Shown: positions 35,675 through 47,473, numbered from the stretch's first letter. The stretch is DNA of 64,000 nucleotides from Vreelandella zhanjiangensis DSM 21076 (GCF_000377665.1 NZ_KB898646.1:884581-948580); one strand, 5' to 3'. The notes: generated by a model from the letters alone, not told the origin. Numbers and translations are program-made.

Positions 35675-38074
35675 TTAATGGGTATTGGCGACGGCGGCGT
35701 CAAACGATGGCTCGGAGCTCTTTAACGGCGCACCTTCATCGTTTTCATTACTTACTAACGCCACTGCCAATACATCATCTATCCAGCGTACCGGGCGAAT
35801 ATCAAGTACCCCTTTGATATTTTCCGGTACTTCCTTGAGATCACGACGGTTTTCTTCAGGAATCAAGACAGTCTTTATACCACCGCGGCGGGCTGCCAGC
35901 AATTTCTCCTTCAAGCCGCCAATCGGCAGAACCTCACCACGCAGGTTCACTTCACCTGTCATGGCGACATCGCAACGTACCGCACGCTGTGTATAGGCCG
36001 ACACCATTGCCGTAACCATCGCCACGCCCGCGCTGGGGCCGTCTTTAGGCGTCGCGCCTTCAGGCACGTGGATATGCAGGTCCTCAACCTCAAACCGCGC
36101 AGGGTCGATACCAAAGCCTTTAGCGCGCGCTTTGACAACCGTTTGCGCCGCGCTAACCGACTCTTTCATGACATCGCCCAGCGAGCCGGTTTTATGGATG
36201 CGCCCTTTACCCGGCGTAACCACCGACTCGATGCTTAAAAGCTCACCGCCCACCGATGTCCAGGCAAGCCCTGTCACCCGGCCGATCTGATCATCCTGCT
36301 CTGCCAACCCGTAGCTGTAGCGCCTAACGCCCGCGTAAGTCTCAATTTGCTCGGCAGATAGAACCTGCTGCTCTTCAAGCGCCTTGCTCTCAAGACGCTC
36401 ACGAAGCACCTTACGGCTCACCTTCGCGATCTGACGCTCTAGCTCACGTACACCGGCTTCACGCGTGTAATAACGAATAAGCTCTAACAGCGCATCATCT
36501 TGAAGCGCCAGCTCGTCGGTTTTCAGGCCATTAGCCGCAAGCTGCTTAGGCAGCAGGTATCGCCGTGCGATCGCAAGCTTCTCATCTTCGGTGTAGCCAG
36601 GCAGACGAATAATTTCCATACGATCCAAAAGCGGACCAGGAATATTCATGGAGTTGGCAGTACAGATGAACAGCGTTTCCGAGAGATCGTAATCGAGCTC
36701 AAGGTAGTGATCGCTGAAACTGTTGTTCTGCTCTGGATCCAACACTTCAAGCAGCGCCGAGGCGGGGTCACCGCGGTGATCCATACCTAACTTATCAACT
36801 TCATCCAGCAAAAATAGCGGGTTCTTGACGCCCGCACGGCTCATGCGCTGCATCAACTTGCCGGGCAGCGAGCCGATATAAGTGCGCCGGTGACCACGAA
36901 TTTCCGATTCATCGCGCACGCCGCCAAGCGCCAAGCGCACGTACTTGCGATTCGTCGCCCGCGCAATGGACTGACCCAAAGAGGTCTTACCCACCCCTGG
37001 CGGGCCTACCAGACACAGCACCGGGCCTTTCATCTTGCGAACGCGCTTTTGCACGGCCAGGTACTCAAGAATGCGCGCCTTGACTTCTTCCAGGCCGTAA
37101 TGATCCTCATCAAGCACCTCTTGCGCTTTGACTAGATCATGCTTCACACGCGTACGTTTTTTCCAAGGTACTGCTATCAACCAGTCAAGATAGGAGCGTA
37201 CAACGGTCGACTCGGCAGAGTTCGTGGCCATCATTTTGAGCTTGTTGAGCTCTTGAGTCGCTTTGGCGGCGGCCTCTTGGGGCATGCCTGACTCTTTGAT
37301 CGCCTTCTCGTACTTTTCCGCCTCGTTAGGCACGTTGTCGAGCTCACCCATTTCTTTCTGGATGGCCTTCATCTGCTCGTTGAGGTAGTACTCGCGCTGT
37401 GTTTTCTCCATCTGCTCTTTAACCCGCGAGCGGATGCGCTTTTCTACCTGAAGCAGATCAATTTCGGACTCGATCAACGCCATGAGGTGTTCGATGCGAT
37501 CACGCACCCGATCCATCTCTAAAAGCTCTTGCTTATCGCCAATTTTCAGCGATAAGTGGGCACAGATGGTATCCACCAAACGGCTTGGGTCCTCAATACC
37601 TGATAGCGAGTTAAGCACCTCGTTAGGCACTTTTTTGGACAGCTTGACGTATTGCTCGAACTGATTAAGCAGCACACGTACAAGCGCTTCCTGCTCGCGA
37701 CTACTTAGTGGCTCGCTCTCACGCGGAGAAAGGTGCGCCTGAGTGTAGCCCGCTTCGTTCTCTTCGATCTCAAGTACATCTGCGCGAAAACTGCCCTCTA
37801 TCAGCACTTTTACCGTGCCATCAGGAAGTTTCAGCAGCTGCATAATATCCGCCACGGTTCCCATGGCGTAAAGATCAGCGTTATCCGGCTCGTCCTGGGA
37901 AGCTTCGCGTTGAGCCACCAGCAATACACGCTTATCAGCTTCCATCGCCGCTTCAAGCGCTTGGATCGACTTTTCACGACCCACAAATAGTGGAATAACC
38001 ATCTGCGGGTAAACCACGACATCCCGCAATGGTAATAGGGGTAGACATTGAGTCTGTTCGGCGTTCTGCTGCAT
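35675..38074 (-). CDS. lon: ATP-dependent protease Lon
   Basis: 799 residues. N-terminal substrate domain, AAA+ module with GPPGVGKTSLGQSIA (Walker A, about 355-369) and FLLDEVDKLG (Walker B), and C-terminal protease with the catalytic Ser in PKDGPSAGVAM and the Lys in GGLKEKLLAA. Degrades damaged and regulatory proteins. Separated from clpX by a terminator. Confidence 0.98.
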   Translation of the reverse strand: MQQNAEQTQCLPLLPLRDVVVYPQMVIPLFVGREKSIQALEAAMEADKRVLLVAQREASQDEPDNADLYAMGTVADIMQLLKLPDGTVKVLIEGSFRADVLEIEENEAGYTQAHLSPRESEPLSSREQEALVRVLLNQFEQYVKLSKKVPNEVLNSLSGIEDPSRLVDTICAHLSLKIGDKQELLEMDRVRDRIEHLMALIESEIDLLQVEKRIRSRVKEQMEKTQREYYLNEQMKAIQKEMGELDNVPNEAEKYEKAIKESGMPQEAAAKATQELNKLKMMATNSAESTVVRSYLDWLIAVPWKKRTRVKHDLVKAQEVLDEDHYGLEEVKARILEYLAVQKRVRKMKGPVLCLVGPPGVGKTSLGQSIARATNRKYVRLALGGVRDESEIRGHRRTYIGSLPGKLMQRMSRAGVKNPLFLLDEVDKLGMDHRGDPASALLEVLDPEQNNSFSDHYLELDYDLSETLFICTANSMNIPGPLLDRMEIIRLPGYTEDEKLAIARRYLLPKQLAANGLKTDELALQDDALLELIRYYTREAGVRELERQIAKVSRKVLRERLESKALEEQQVLSAEQIETYAGVRRYSYGLAEQDDQIGRVTGLAWTSVGGELLSIESVVTPGKGRIHKTGSLGDVMKESVSAAQTVVKARAKGFGIDPARFEVEDLHIHVPEGATPKDGPSAGVAMVTAMVSAYTQRAVRCDVAMTGEVNLRGEVLPIGGLKEKLLAARRGGIKTVLIPEENRRDLKEVPENIKGVLDIRPVRWIDDVLAVALVSNENDEGAPLKSSEPSFDAAVANTH

Positions 38075-38192
38075 CGCAGACGTTCCTCAACAAATCGGAT
38101 GAGTACTCGATAAAACGTAGCCAAGTACATCACTGTATGAAAAGTACTACGCAGTGTAGAGCATGCTACGCAGTGACACCTTATGAACAACA

Positions 38193-38214
38193 AGGGGCCG
38201 CCTAGGCGACCCCT
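38193..38214 (-). terminator. hairpin between clpX and lon
   Basis: AGGGGCCGCC-TA-GGCGACCCCT pairs except for one internal mismatch; on the reverse strand it is followed by TTGTTGTT. It lies 49 bases downstream of the clpX stop, so most clpPX transcripts may end here and lon be driven by its own promoter. Confidence 0.6.
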
Positions 38215-38262
38215 CGAATTGGCGCAAGCGGTTAAAGCTAGGCCGCGGCTATTGATTCATTA

Positions 38263-39543
38263 CTAGCCATCAGTGCCATCAACCTTCGCTTCTTCCTGCT
38301 TTGAGTACACTAAAAGCGGCTCGCTTTCACCAGCAATTACCGAACCATCGATAACCACCTTGCTGACGTTTTCCAATGAAGGAATTTCATACATGGTGTC
38401 AAGCAATACTGATTCAAGGATCGAGCGTAGGCCACGTGCACCTGTTTTACGCTCCATTGCCTTGGCAGCAACCGCCCGCAACGCCTCATCTCGGAACTCA
38501 AGCGTTACGCCTTCCATTTCGAAGAGCTTCGCATACTGCTTGATGAGAGAGTTTTTAGGCTCTGTCAAAATCTGCACCAGCGCATCTTCGGTAAGCTCGG
38601 TTAGCGTCGCGATCACCGGAAGACGACCAACGAACTCTGGAATCAAACCAAATTTTACCAGATCCTCAGGTTCGACATCCGCCAACAGCTCGCCCACACC
38701 GCGCGATGACTCTTTGCTTTTTACGCTGGCGTTGAAGCCGATGCCGCCTTTTTCAGCACGGTCACGGATAACCTTATCCAGCCCAGCAAAAGCACCGCCC
38801 ACAATGAACAGAATATTGCCGGTATTAACCTGAACAAATTCCTGCTGTGGATGCTTACGCCCGCCTTGAGGCGGTACAGAAGCCGTGGTGCCCTCAATCA
38901 GTTTGAGTAGCGCCTGCTGCACGCCCTCGCCCGATACATCGCGTGTAATGGACGGGTTATCGGACTTGCGTGAAATCTTGTCGATTTCATCAATGTAAAC
39001 AATACCGCGTTCGGCCTTCTCTACATCGTAGTCGCATTTTTGCAGCAGTTTTTGGATGATGTTTTCAACATCTTCACCCACATAACCTGCTTCGGTCAGC
39101 GTTGTTGCATCCGCAATGGTGAAAGGTACGTTCAATAAACGCGCCATGGTTTCCGCGAGCAGCGTTTTACCGCTACCGGTCGGGCCGATGAGCAGAATAT
39201 TGGATTTACCTAGTTCTACATCGCCATCACGTACATCCGTTTTAAGACGCTTGTAGTGGTTATAAACCGCTACAGACAGCACCATCTTGGCGCGGTCTTG
39301 TCCGATGACGTAGTCGTCCAGGGTATGACGTATTTCGCGAGGCGTAGGTAAACGCTCCTCATCGCTCTCGGCATCGGCTTCGAGAACTTCCTCGCGAATG
39401 ATGTCATTACATAAGTCGACACACTCATCGCAGATATATACGGACGGGCCAGCAATTAGCTTACGTACTTCGTTTTGGTTTTTTCCGCAAAACGAGCAGT
39501 AAAGCAGTTTGCCACCTTCGTCCTTGCCTTTGCCGTCGGCCAT
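38263..39543 (-). CDS. clpX: ClpX, ATPase subunit of ClpXP
   Basis: 426-residue AAA+ unfoldase. The zinc-binding domain [19 protein letters not shown] is at about 16-46, Walker [16 protein letters not shown] and Walker [10 protein letters not shown] follow, and the ClpP-docking IGF-type loop lies in GGIGFNASV. Feeds substrates into ClpP, encoded 74 bases upstream. Confidence 0.98.
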   Translation of the reverse strand: MADGKGKDEGGKLLYCSFCGKNQNEVRKLIAGPSVYICDECVDLCNDIIREEVLEADAESDEERLPTPREIRHTLDDYVIGQDRAKMVLSVAVYNHYKRLKTDVRDGDVELGKSNILLIGPTGSGKTLLAETMARLLNVPFTIADATTLTEAGYVGEDVENIIQKLLQKCDYDVEKAERGIVYIDEIDKISRKSDNPSITRDVSGEGVQQALLKLIEGTTASVPPQGGRKHPQQEFVQVNTGNILFIVGGAFAGLDKVIRDRAEKGGIGFNASVKSKESSRGVGELLADVEPEDLVKFGLIPEFVGRLPVIATLTELTEDALVQILTEPKNSLIKQYAKLFEMEGVTLEFRDEALRAVAAKAMERKTGARGLRSILESVLLDTMYEIPSLENVSKVVIDGSVIAGESEPLLVYSKQEEAKVDGTDG

Positions 39544-39617
39544 TCGCGTACCTCTGTCACTGCGGCGGCTTACACCGCCATAAAAGCTCGTTAGAAAAGC
39601 AAAACCTCATCACGCTA

Positions 39618-40235
39618 TCAGGATGTAGGCCGCTTATCCAGCACTGCGTCAATCAAGCCATACTCTTGAGCTCTATTGGCGCTCATAAAGTTATCACGGT
39701 CAGTATCACGGGAAACCGTTTCTAAATCCTGGCCAGTATGGTGCGCCAAAATCTGGTTTAGCTTCTCGCGGATACCTAAAATCTCACGGGTATGGATTTC
39801 GATATCGGAAGCCTGACCCTGATAGCCACCCAGCGGCTGATGAATCATAACGCGTGAGTTGGGAAGGCAATAACGTTTGCCTGCCGCACCTGCTGTTAAC
39901 AGCAGCGCGCCCATACTGGCCGCTTGACCAATACACACAGTCGATACATCGGGTTTAACAAACTGCATGGTGTCGTAGATCGACATACCTGCAGTTACCG
40001 AACCGCCCGGTGAATTGATATAAAGGTGAATATCCTTGTCGGGATTTTCCGACTCAAGGAATAACATCTGAGCGACCACCAGGTTAGCCATGTAGTCTTC
40101 AACCGGGCCAACCAAGAAAATGACACGCTCTTTCAGCAGACGCGAGTAAATATCATAGGCTCTTTCCCCTTTGGCGCTCTGCTCAACCACCATGGGCACT
40201 AAACCGCCGGCGTTTTGAATATCAAATTCACTCAT
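39618..40235 (-). CDS. clpP: ClpP protease subunit
   Basis: 205-residue serine protease. Ser in [10 protein letters not shown] (about 106), His in [13 protein letters not shown] (about 131) and the Asp further on complete the triad. A short N-terminal propeptide is likely. Follows tig by 71 bases; a hairpin (GGCGCACC/GGTGCGCC, 40267-40291) without a T run lies between them. Confidence 0.98.
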   Translation of the reverse strand: MSEFDIQNAGGLVPMVVEQSAKGERAYDIYSRLLKERVIFLVGPVEDYMANLVVAQMLFLESENPDKDIHLYINSPGGSVTAGMSIYDTMQFVKPDVSTVCIGQAASMGALLLTAGAAGKRYCLPNSRVMIHQPLGGYQGQASDIEIHTREILGIREKLNQILAHHTGQDLETVSRDTDRDNFMSANRAQEYGLIDAVLDKRPTS

Positions 40236-40306
40236 TAAGGTGATTCCTTGCGTCCGATAAGGGAAAGGCGCACCACCGCAAGCGGTGCGCCGCGCTGATG
40301 GGTAAC

Positions 40307-41659
40307 TTAGGCGTCCGCTTTCTCGCCTTCTTCAGCACCCTCGTCTTGCTCAGCCTGTTGCTGAGCGGCAGCTAGTGCTTGCTGATAAGACATTTCAACG
40401 TCTTTAACGTTCGTTTGCTCAAGCAGCTTGTCTACCGCTTTCTCTTCGAGAATGGCAGATTTTACCTGAGTTTTCAGCTGATCGTTGCTCATGTAGTACT
40501 CAACAACCTCGGAAGGATCCTGGTACTGCTCGGCCAGCTCTTCTACTTTCGCTTTGATAGCAGCATCGTCAGCGTCAAGCTCATTAGCTTTGATTACTTC
40601 AGCCAGCAGAAGGCCTACCTGAACGCGACCTTTAGCCTGCTCTTCAAAAAGCTCATTGGGCAGCTGGCTAACATCGAAGTCTTCGCCCAGGCCAAACTGC
40701 TGTGCCGCTTGACGCTTCATGGCATCGGTTTCTTGCTGAACCAGTGCGCTCGGCACCATGATGTCATTGGCTTTTTTCAGCGCGTCCAGCACTTGCTGCT
40801 TAACACGATTATCGACGGCTTGCGTCGCTTCACGAGTCATGTTTTTCTTAATTTCAGCGCGGAATTTTTCCTGGTCGCCATCTTCAACGCCAAAGCGCTC
40901 AATGAAGGCAGCATCAATTTCAGGCAGTTTCTGCGTGCTGACTTTATGAACCGTAACGTTAAAGCTTGCTTCTTTACCAGCCAAGTGCTCGGCCTGGTAG
41001 TCGTCCGGGAAGGTCACCTTGATAGTTTTCTCTTCACCGGCTTTAGAACCGATCAACTGCTCTTCAAAGCCCGGGATAAAGCTGTTGGAGCCAATGACCA
41101 AGGCGTGGCCTTCAGCACTGCCACCTTCAAACGGCTCATCGCCCAGGAAACCCTGGAAATCGATAGTCACCTGATCGCCATCAGCTGCCGGCGCATCAGT
41201 TTCCTGCCAATCGGCATTCTGCTTACGCAGCGTTTCGATCATTTCATCAACGTCAGCATCGCTTACGCTAACTACCGGACGCTCAACATCGGTACCTTCA
41301 ATAGATGCCAGCTCAACCTGCGGGTAGATTTCCATGATCGCTACGAACTCGAGATCTTTGCCAGCCTGATTCACCTGCGGCTCAATCTGCGGGTAGCCAG
41401 CCGGGTTAAGACCTTCTTCGGTGATGGCACGTACATAGCGCTCGCGCATCACTTCACCCACCACTTCACTGCGGACGCTGTCGCTGTAGCGCTGACGAAC
41501 AACGGACATCGGCACGTGGCCCTGACGGAAACCGTTCAGGCGCACGTTTTTCGCGGTGTCTATCAGGCGAGCACTGACAGCCTCGTCGATTTCGGCAGCC
41601 GGTACTTGAATAGTAATACGGCGTTCGATCTGGGAGGTCGTCTCGACGGAAACTTGCAT
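40307..41659 (-). CDS. tig: trigger factor
   Basis: 450-residue ribosome-associated chaperone. N-terminal ribosome-binding domain with the signature region [21 protein letters not shown] (G-F-R-x-G-x-x-P, near residue 44), FKBP-type isomerase domain at about 160-245 ([18 protein letters not shown]), and C-terminal substrate-binding arms. The last residues are acidic and Gln-rich. First gene of the tig-clpP-clpX-lon block. Confidence 0.97.
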   Translation of the reverse strand: MQVSVETTSQIERRITIQVPAAEIDEAVSARLIDTAKNVRLNGFRQGHVPMSVVRQRYSDSVRSEVVGEVMRERYVRAITEEGLNPAGYPQIEPQVNQAGKDLEFVAIMEIYPQVELASIEGTDVERPVVSVSDADVDEMIETLRKQNADWQETDAPAADGDQVTIDFQGFLGDEPFEGGSAEGHALVIGSNSFIPGFEEQLIGSKAGEEKTIKVTFPDDYQAEHLAGKEASFNVTVHKVSTQKLPEIDAAFIERFGVEDGDQEKFRAEIKKNMTREATQAVDNRVKQQVLDALKKANDIMVPSALVQQETDAMKRQAAQQFGLGEDFDVSQLPNELFEEQAKGRVQVGLLLAEVIKANELDADDAAIKAKVEELAEQYQDPSEVVEYYMSNDQLKTQVKSAILEEKAVDKLLEQTNVKDVEMSYQQALAAAQQQAEQDEGAEEGEKADA

Positions 41660-41972
41660 GAATTGTCCTCTAGCGGCTGGGCGTTATGTTAGCTGTGTTT
41701 AAATAAATTCTAAGGGGCAATTTTAAGAACCCTGACGCAAGGTGGCAAGCGCCATGCTCGCAAGATGGGGGCACAGCGATTAATTACAAGGGAATAAGTG
41801 ACTAATTTATTACTTTTAGACCTTGGCCAATGAATTAATTGCTCAATAAGATACGCCACCTGCCTCCTAGCACCTCGTTATCAGCCATCGTAACGATACT
41901 GATAACCCTTCATCAAGATTTACCCTTCTTAGAGTATTACCTTTCATCAAAACGACTGCACAATGTGAAGCA
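41660..41972. other. intergenic region upstream of tig
   Basis: 313 bases without a supportable gene. It must hold the tig promoter (reverse strand) near 41690-41820, where the sequence is AT-rich, and the downstream end of the small membrane protein transcript. I see no clear terminator or operator. Confidence 0.6.
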
Positions 41973-42347
41973 TTATATGCGGGCTTTAGGCTTCCACCAC
42001 AAGCTTACCGCATGGACCAATAAACCACAGGTAGCGGCATGGGAGATAAACACCTGCCAGCTAATCCAGGCCGTATACAGGGCGTGCCAGACACCCATGA
42101 TCGCAGCACCAACTATCATCATTAGCGCAAGTCTTAGACACAGCCTGGGCAGCTTCCTTCGACCCTCACTGGTTAACATACGCCACTGCGCTATTGCGGC
42201 ACTGGCGACCAATACTACCGCCATTATAATCAGCGTTTGGCGCGTACCATATCCACCCGCCATGAAGCGTGGCAAAGACGCCAGCATCACAACACATAGC
42301 CCCAGCGCAACGCTGACACGCTCAGCTGAATAAGGCATTGTCTGCAT
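41973..42347 (-). CDS. small four-segment membrane protein, function unknown
   Basis: 124 residues from the ATG at 42347, two bases after the flavodoxin stop. About four hydrophobic segments are visible (VALGLCVVMLASLPRF, QTLIIMAVVLVASAAIA, LCLRLALMMIVGAAIMGVW, WQVFISHAATCGLLVHAVSLWW), with basic loops. I do not recognise the family. The tight coupling to the flavodoxin gene suggests a linked role. An opposite-strand frame covers it but has weaker support. Confidence 0.65.
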   Translation of the reverse strand: MQTMPYSAERVSVALGLCVVMLASLPRFMAGGYGTRQTLIIMAVVLVASAAIAQWRMLTSEGRRKLPRLCLRLALMMIVGAAIMGVWHALYTAWISWQVFISHAATCGLLVHAVSLWWKPKARI

Positions 42348-42349
42348 GG

Positions 42350-42811
42350 TTAGACTACCTTTAGCTGCTGCTCTTCGATCCATTCTTCAACCCATGGCAC
42401 AGCGGCGTCATCCGCCATAAACGTTTCCATGGCGTCCACTTCCAAGCGCTCACCCAAGCGTCGCGCGCCGTGATCCTCAAGCAGGCTATCAAGTTTTTTA
42501 CCAGCACCGCAGAAGGTATCGCCATAGGAGCTATCGCCCAAGGCAATCAAACCATAACGAAGCTCCGTAAGTGCAGGGCTTTTATCGCTTAGGCTGCGCA
42601 CAAAGGGAACGAAGTTACCGGGATAGTCACCACTACCGGTGGTCGAAATTACAAACAGTGAAATATCCTCGCCATCTGTCAGATCATCAAGCGTCGGCTG
42701 CTCGACAATATCCACACCAAATCCGGCCTGCTCAAAGAGTGGCTTTACCTGCTCAGCCACATCCAGCGCGCCACCATACATCGTACCCACCAATATTTTC
42801 AGTTGAGGCAT
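42350..42811 (-). CDS. MioC-like flavodoxin
   Basis: 153-residue FMN-binding flavodoxin domain. The phosphate loop is VGTMYGGALDVAEQV (8-22), and the isoalloxazine loops are VISTTGSGDYPGNF and LGDSSYGDTFCGAGKKLD. It resembles MioC and the flavodoxin domain of sulfite reductase/CysJ. A small electron carrier; partners unknown. AAGGAGG lies 7-8 bases upstream of its ATG. Confidence 0.9.
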   Translation of the reverse strand: MPQLKILVGTMYGGALDVAEQVKPLFEQAGFGVDIVEQPTLDDLTDGEDISLFVISTTGSGDYPGNFVPFVRSLSDKSPALTELRYGLIALGDSSYGDTFCGAGKKLDSLLEDHGARRLGERLEVDAMETFMADDAAVPWVEEWIEEQQLKVV

Positions 42812-43122
42812 TGTTTATCCTCCTTTTAATGTTCACGGCAGCAACTTGCTGGCTAGCAAATAGCCATTTGAATTTATACGAATATTAACATAACTCACTT
42901 ATACGACCCATTTTGCCGACATGGGATTAACTGCTGACAGCACGGCTGATTCCGCTGGATATCAAAAAAGTCCGCTGACTTGCGGCTTTCAAGGCTTCCG
43001 CATAACCGCGCTTAATCGCCATCTCTTACGCTTTTACTGCCTTATAAAAAAACGGAGTGCTTGAAAGCACTCCGTTTGTATAGCAGAAGATAGCCGTATA
43101 CCGATACCACCCCTATCAAGCC
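42812..43122. other. intergenic region between ihfA and flavodoxin genes
   Basis: 311 bases with no supportable gene. It holds the ihfA terminator at 43050-43077 and presumably the flavodoxin promoter on the reverse strand (AT-rich, 42860-42900). An imperfect hairpin near 42966-42990 is too weak to call. Confidence 0.6.
43050..43077 (-). terminator. terminator after ihfA
   Basis: AAACGGAGTGC and GCACTCCGTTT form a perfect 11-bp stem with a 6-base loop, followed on the reverse strand by a run of T (TTTTTTTATAAGG). It ends the translation-gene cluster. Confidence 0.9.
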
Positions 43123-43422
43123 CTACTTATTTTGCACGTAATGCTCGACTTGCTGCTTTAGCTTTTGGCCTGGACGAAACGTTACAACCCGACGTGCAGA
43201 GATAGGTATTTCTTCACCGGTTTTAGGGTTGCGGCCTGGCCGTTCACGCTTATCACGCAGGTCAAAGTTGCCAAACCCTGACAGCTTGACCTGTTCATTT
43301 TCTCGTAAGCAGGCTCGAATCTCTTCAAAAAAAGCTTCGACCATGGCTTTTGCTTCTCGCTTAGATAGTGCCAGCTCAGTATGTAAATGCTCTGCCAACT
43401 CTGCTTTGGTCAACGCACCCAT
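43123..43422 (-). CDS. ihfA: integration host factor alpha subunit
   Basis: 99 residues with the IHF-alpha pattern: [33 protein letters not shown] and the DNA-inserting arm [41 protein letters not shown]. Bends DNA as a heterodimer with IhfB. Sits 60 bases after pheT, the conserved location in gammaproteobacteria. Confidence 0.97.
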   Translation of the reverse strand: MGALTKAELAEHLHTELALSKREAKAMVEAFFEEIRACLRENEQVKLSGFGNFDLRDKRERPGRNPKTGEEIPISARRVVTFRPGQKLKQQVEHYVQNK

Positions 43423-43482
43423 AGGGACCTCCTTATAGCAAACGCATTGCCAAGAACGTGATAAGCGTCGTGCATATTATTG

Positions 43483-45864
43483 TCAGCCGCGTAGCTCAGC
43501 CTCCAATTGGACACGCACTTGTGTCACGATGGAATCTACCAACTGATTGATTTCTTCATCGTTTAGCGTGCGTGAAGGATGCTGCCAGGTCAAGCCTAAA
43601 GCAATACTCTTATGGTCGTCCGCCACGCCTTTACCAGCATAGACATCAAATAGCTTAATGTCTTTTAAGTAATCACCGGCTTTTTCTTTGGCGCAATCCA
43701 GCAAGGCCTGCACGGGCACTGCGCTTTTAACGATGAAAGCTAAATCGCGACGCACTTCAGGATAACGCGATAAGGCTTCAAAGGCGGGAATCTGGCCTTG
43801 GCTTAGGGTATCCAGCCGGACCTCAAACAGTACAGCGTCCACTTTCAGACCAAGTTTTGCACGCACCTGCGGGTGTAGCGTGCCAATCCAGCCAGCGTGC
43901 TCGCCATTACACAGTATCTCGGCACTTTGCCCGGGATGCAGCGCCGAATGCTCAGCTGGCTCAAAACGCCATGCATCGGGGTTGCCCCCCAGGGCTAAAA
44001 GACTTTCCAGATCCCCTTTTAGATCGTAGAAGTCGATACGCTCTTTCGAGCCAGTCCAGCCTTCGGTTTCCCGAGTGCCACAGACTAACGCACCCATCAT
44101 GGGCACCTGAGAAAGCTGGTCTAATTCGCCATTAAATACCAGGCCCGTCTCAAATAGCCGTACGCGGTTTTGCTGACGATTCAAATTATGTTCCATGGCC
44201 CGCACAAGACCTGGGAACAAGCTTGCCCGCATCACCGACAGGTCGGCGGAGATAGGATTGGCAAGCACTGGAGAGACAGCATCAGGCAACAGAGCGGCCT
44301 GCAGCTCAGGAGCAACAAAGCTGTAGGTAATAGCTTCCTGGAAACCACGCGCCACCATCTGATGACGCAGCTGCGCCTGGGTCAGTGTCGCTTCATCAGC
44401 AGAACGCAGCGCTAATCGCGCAGCAGGCCGGCGAACGGGCAGATTGTTGTAGCCATGAATCCGCGCGATCTCTTCGATTAGATCTTCTTCAATCGCCACA
44501 TCGAACCGCCAGCTGGGTGCAACAGCGGACCAACCTTCTGCCTGAAGACTTACCTCAAGCCCCAACCGTGTCAGAATATCAGTGACGTCATCAGTGGCTA
44601 GCTTCTTGGAAAGCGCACTTTCCAGACGCGCCTCACGCAGCAAAATAGTGCGTGAAGCAGGGACATCCGCCTCACTGACGCATTCAGTGACAGGTCCTGG
44701 TTGACCGCCGCAGATTTCGATCAACAAGCGGGTTGCCCGCTCAACGGCTGCTTTAGCAAGCTCAGGATCCACGCCACGCTCAAAGCGGTGTGACGCATCC
44801 GTATGCAGGCCGTAGGAGCGCGCCTGACCGGCAATAGCCAGCGGGGTAAAAAAGGCCGACTCCAAGAAAATCGTCTGGGTGGTTTCGTTGACCCCTGAAT
44901 TTTCTCCGCCCATGACACCCGCCATGGCAAGCGGCCCCGTATCGTCCGCAATCATCAGCGTTTCAGGGCGCAGGGCAACGTCTTGGCCATCCAACAGCGT
45001 TAACCGATCACCCTCTTTCGCCATGCGTACAATGATGCGGCCGTTCAGGTTATCGCGATCAAATGCATGCATCGGCTGCCCGAGCTCAAGCATGACGTAG
45101 TTGGTAACATCAACCACAGGGTCGATGGAGCGAATACCGCTACGACGCAGGCGCTCTACCATCCAGAGCGGTGTTTCTACTTTTACATTGATACCCCTGA
45201 TAACACGGCCAATATAGCGAGGGCACTGCTCAGGCGCTTCAACGCTAATAGCAAATGTGTCGTCAATTACCGGGGCAACGGGCTCAATAACCGGCGGCGT
45301 TACGGCAAGACGGTTAAGCACACCCACTTCACGGGCCAGGCCCTTAACGCTTAAACAGTCACCACGGTTCGGCGTTAGATCCACCTCAATGGTCATATCA
45401 TTGAGGTGCATATACTCACGGAAATCGACGCCAACAGGTGCAGAATCCGCCAGTACCAAAATACCCGGCGAGGTATCTTCCTCAAGCCCAAGCTCTGATG
45501 CTGAACAAATCATGCCGCGTGATTCAACGCCACGCAGTTTCGCCTTTTTAATTTTAAAATCGCCGGGCAAGACACCGCCCACCTGAGCAAACGGTATTTT
45601 CTGACCGATATCGACATTGGCCGCACCGCAGACCACTTGCACTGGCTCGCCGGTACCATCGTTTACGGTACAAACGTTTAACTTATCGGCATCTGGGTGC
45701 TTTTCTTTGGTAAGCACTTCAGCCACGACAACGCCACTAAACGCAGCGGCTACCGCCTCAACGGCATCGACCTCTAAGCCGGCCATGGTGATCTGATCTG
45801 CAATCGCCTGCGTGTCCAGCTGCGGCGATACCCATTCGCGCAGCCACTGTTCTGAAAATTTCAT
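43483..45864 (-). CDS. pheT: phenylalanine--tRNA ligase beta subunit
   Basis: 793 residues. N-terminal tRNA-binding (EMAP-like) domain with KHPDADKLNVC, B3/B4 editing domain, B5 domain, catalytic-like core (GARSYGLHTDASHRFERGVD) and C-terminal ferredoxin-fold anticodon-binding domain (YPEVRRDLAFIV). Lies 26 bases after pheS. Confidence 0.97.
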   Translation of the reverse strand: MKFSEQWLREWVSPQLDTQAIADQITMAGLEVDAVEAVAAAFSGVVVAEVLTKEKHPDADKLNVCTVNDGTGEPVQVVCGAANVDIGQKIPFAQVGGVLPGDFKIKKAKLRGVESRGMICSASELGLEEDTSPGILVLADSAPVGVDFREYMHLNDMTIEVDLTPNRGDCLSVKGLAREVGVLNRLAVTPPVIEPVAPVIDDTFAISVEAPEQCPRYIGRVIRGINVKVETPLWMVERLRRSGIRSIDPVVDVTNYVMLELGQPMHAFDRDNLNGRIIVRMAKEGDRLTLLDGQDVALRPETLMIADDTGPLAMAGVMGGENSGVNETTQTIFLESAFFTPLAIAGQARSYGLHTDASHRFERGVDPELAKAAVERATRLLIEICGGQPGPVTECVSEADVPASRTILLREARLESALSKKLATDDVTDILTRLGLEVSLQAEGWSAVAPSWRFDVAIEEDLIEEIARIHGYNNLPVRRPAARLALRSADEATLTQAQLRHQMVARGFQEAITYSFVAPELQAALLPDAVSPVLANPISADLSVMRASLFPGLVRAMEHNLNRQQNRVRLFETGLVFNGELDQLSQVPMMGALVCGTRETEGWTGSKERIDFYDLKGDLESLLALGGNPDAWRFEPAEHSALHPGQSAEILCNGEHAGWIGTLHPQVRAKLGLKVDAVLFEVRLDTLSQGQIPAFEALSRYPEVRRDLAFIVKSAVPVQALLDCAKEKAGDYLKDIKLFDVYAGKGVADDHKSIALGLTWQHPSRTLNDEEINQLVDSIVTQVRVQLEAELRG

Positions 45865-45890
45865 GATCGTTCCTGTGTTCGGCAGCGGTC

Positions 45891-46925
<1,035 letters not shown>

Positions 46926-46970
46926 TTAAGCGGTTCCCTCGTAATGAGGGTGTAGCACGTTGAAGGTGAC

Positions 46971-47005
46971 AAAAAAACAGGGGAAGAGCGGCTGCTCTTC
47001 CCCTG
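46971..47005 (-). terminator. terminator or attenuator between rplT and pheS
   Basis: CAGGGGAAGAGC and GCTCTTCCCCTG form a perfect 12-bp stem with a 4-base loop, followed on the reverse strand by TTTTTTT. It sits where enteric bacteria have the pheM attenuator, but I find no Phe-rich leader frame in front of it. Confidence 0.85.
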
Positions 47006-47063
47006 CGGGTCACACTGAAATGACCTTCGTCAATTCACGCTGGCAGTCGCGCAGCGTATGACG

Positions 47064-47417
47064 TTATTGGGCAGCCTTGGCTTTTTCCACGATAGCAGCA
47101 AAAGCAGCTTTTTCGTGTACAGCCAGATCAGCCAATACTTTACGGTCAATTTCGATACCGGCTTTCTTCAAACCGCCAACAAAGCGGCTGTAAGACATAC
47201 CGTTGATGCGCGCAGCAGCGTTAATACGCTGAATCCACAGCGCACGGAACTGACGCTTACGGTTACGGCGGTCACGATAAGCATACTGGCCCGCTTTAAT
47301 TACGGCCTGCTTAGCTACACGGAAAACACGCGAACGGGCACCGTAGTAACCTTTAGCCTGCTTCAATACTTTTTTATGGCGACGACGGGCCACTACACCA
47401 CGCTTAACACGGGTCAT
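47064..47417 (-). CDS. rplT: 50S ribosomal protein L20
   Basis: 117 residues, the standard size: [51 protein letters not shown]. Binds 23S rRNA early in assembly and in relatives also represses its own operon. Follows rpmI by 56 bases. Confidence 0.98.
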   Translation of the reverse strand: MTRVKRGVVARRRHKKVLKQAKGYYGARSRVFRVAKQAVIKAGQYAYRDRRNRKRQFRALWIQRINAAARINGMSYSRFVGGLKKAGIEIDRKVLADLAVHEKAAFAAIVEKAKAAQ

Positions 47418-47473
47418 AACACACTCCTGACTTTATAGCTGAGGCTTAAAGCACTCAGACAAGAAAATTCGAC

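Noticed and set aside
39564..39579. Short stem GGCGG/CCGCC between clpP and clpX
   Set aside because: Only 5 bp and no T run; probably not a terminator.
40379..41692. Long 437-residue open frame antisense to tig
   Set aside because: It mirrors the trigger factor gene, has no family features, and the other strand encodes an unmistakable full-length protein.
41839..42333. 164-residue forward frame over the small membrane protein
   Set aside because: The reverse-strand frame has clear membrane segments and sits directly behind the flavodoxin stop; the forward frame shows neither a site nor a plausible protein.
42966..42990. Imperfect hairpin AAAGTCCGC..GCGGCTTT
   Set aside because: Has a mismatch and no T run; too weak for a terminator or operator.
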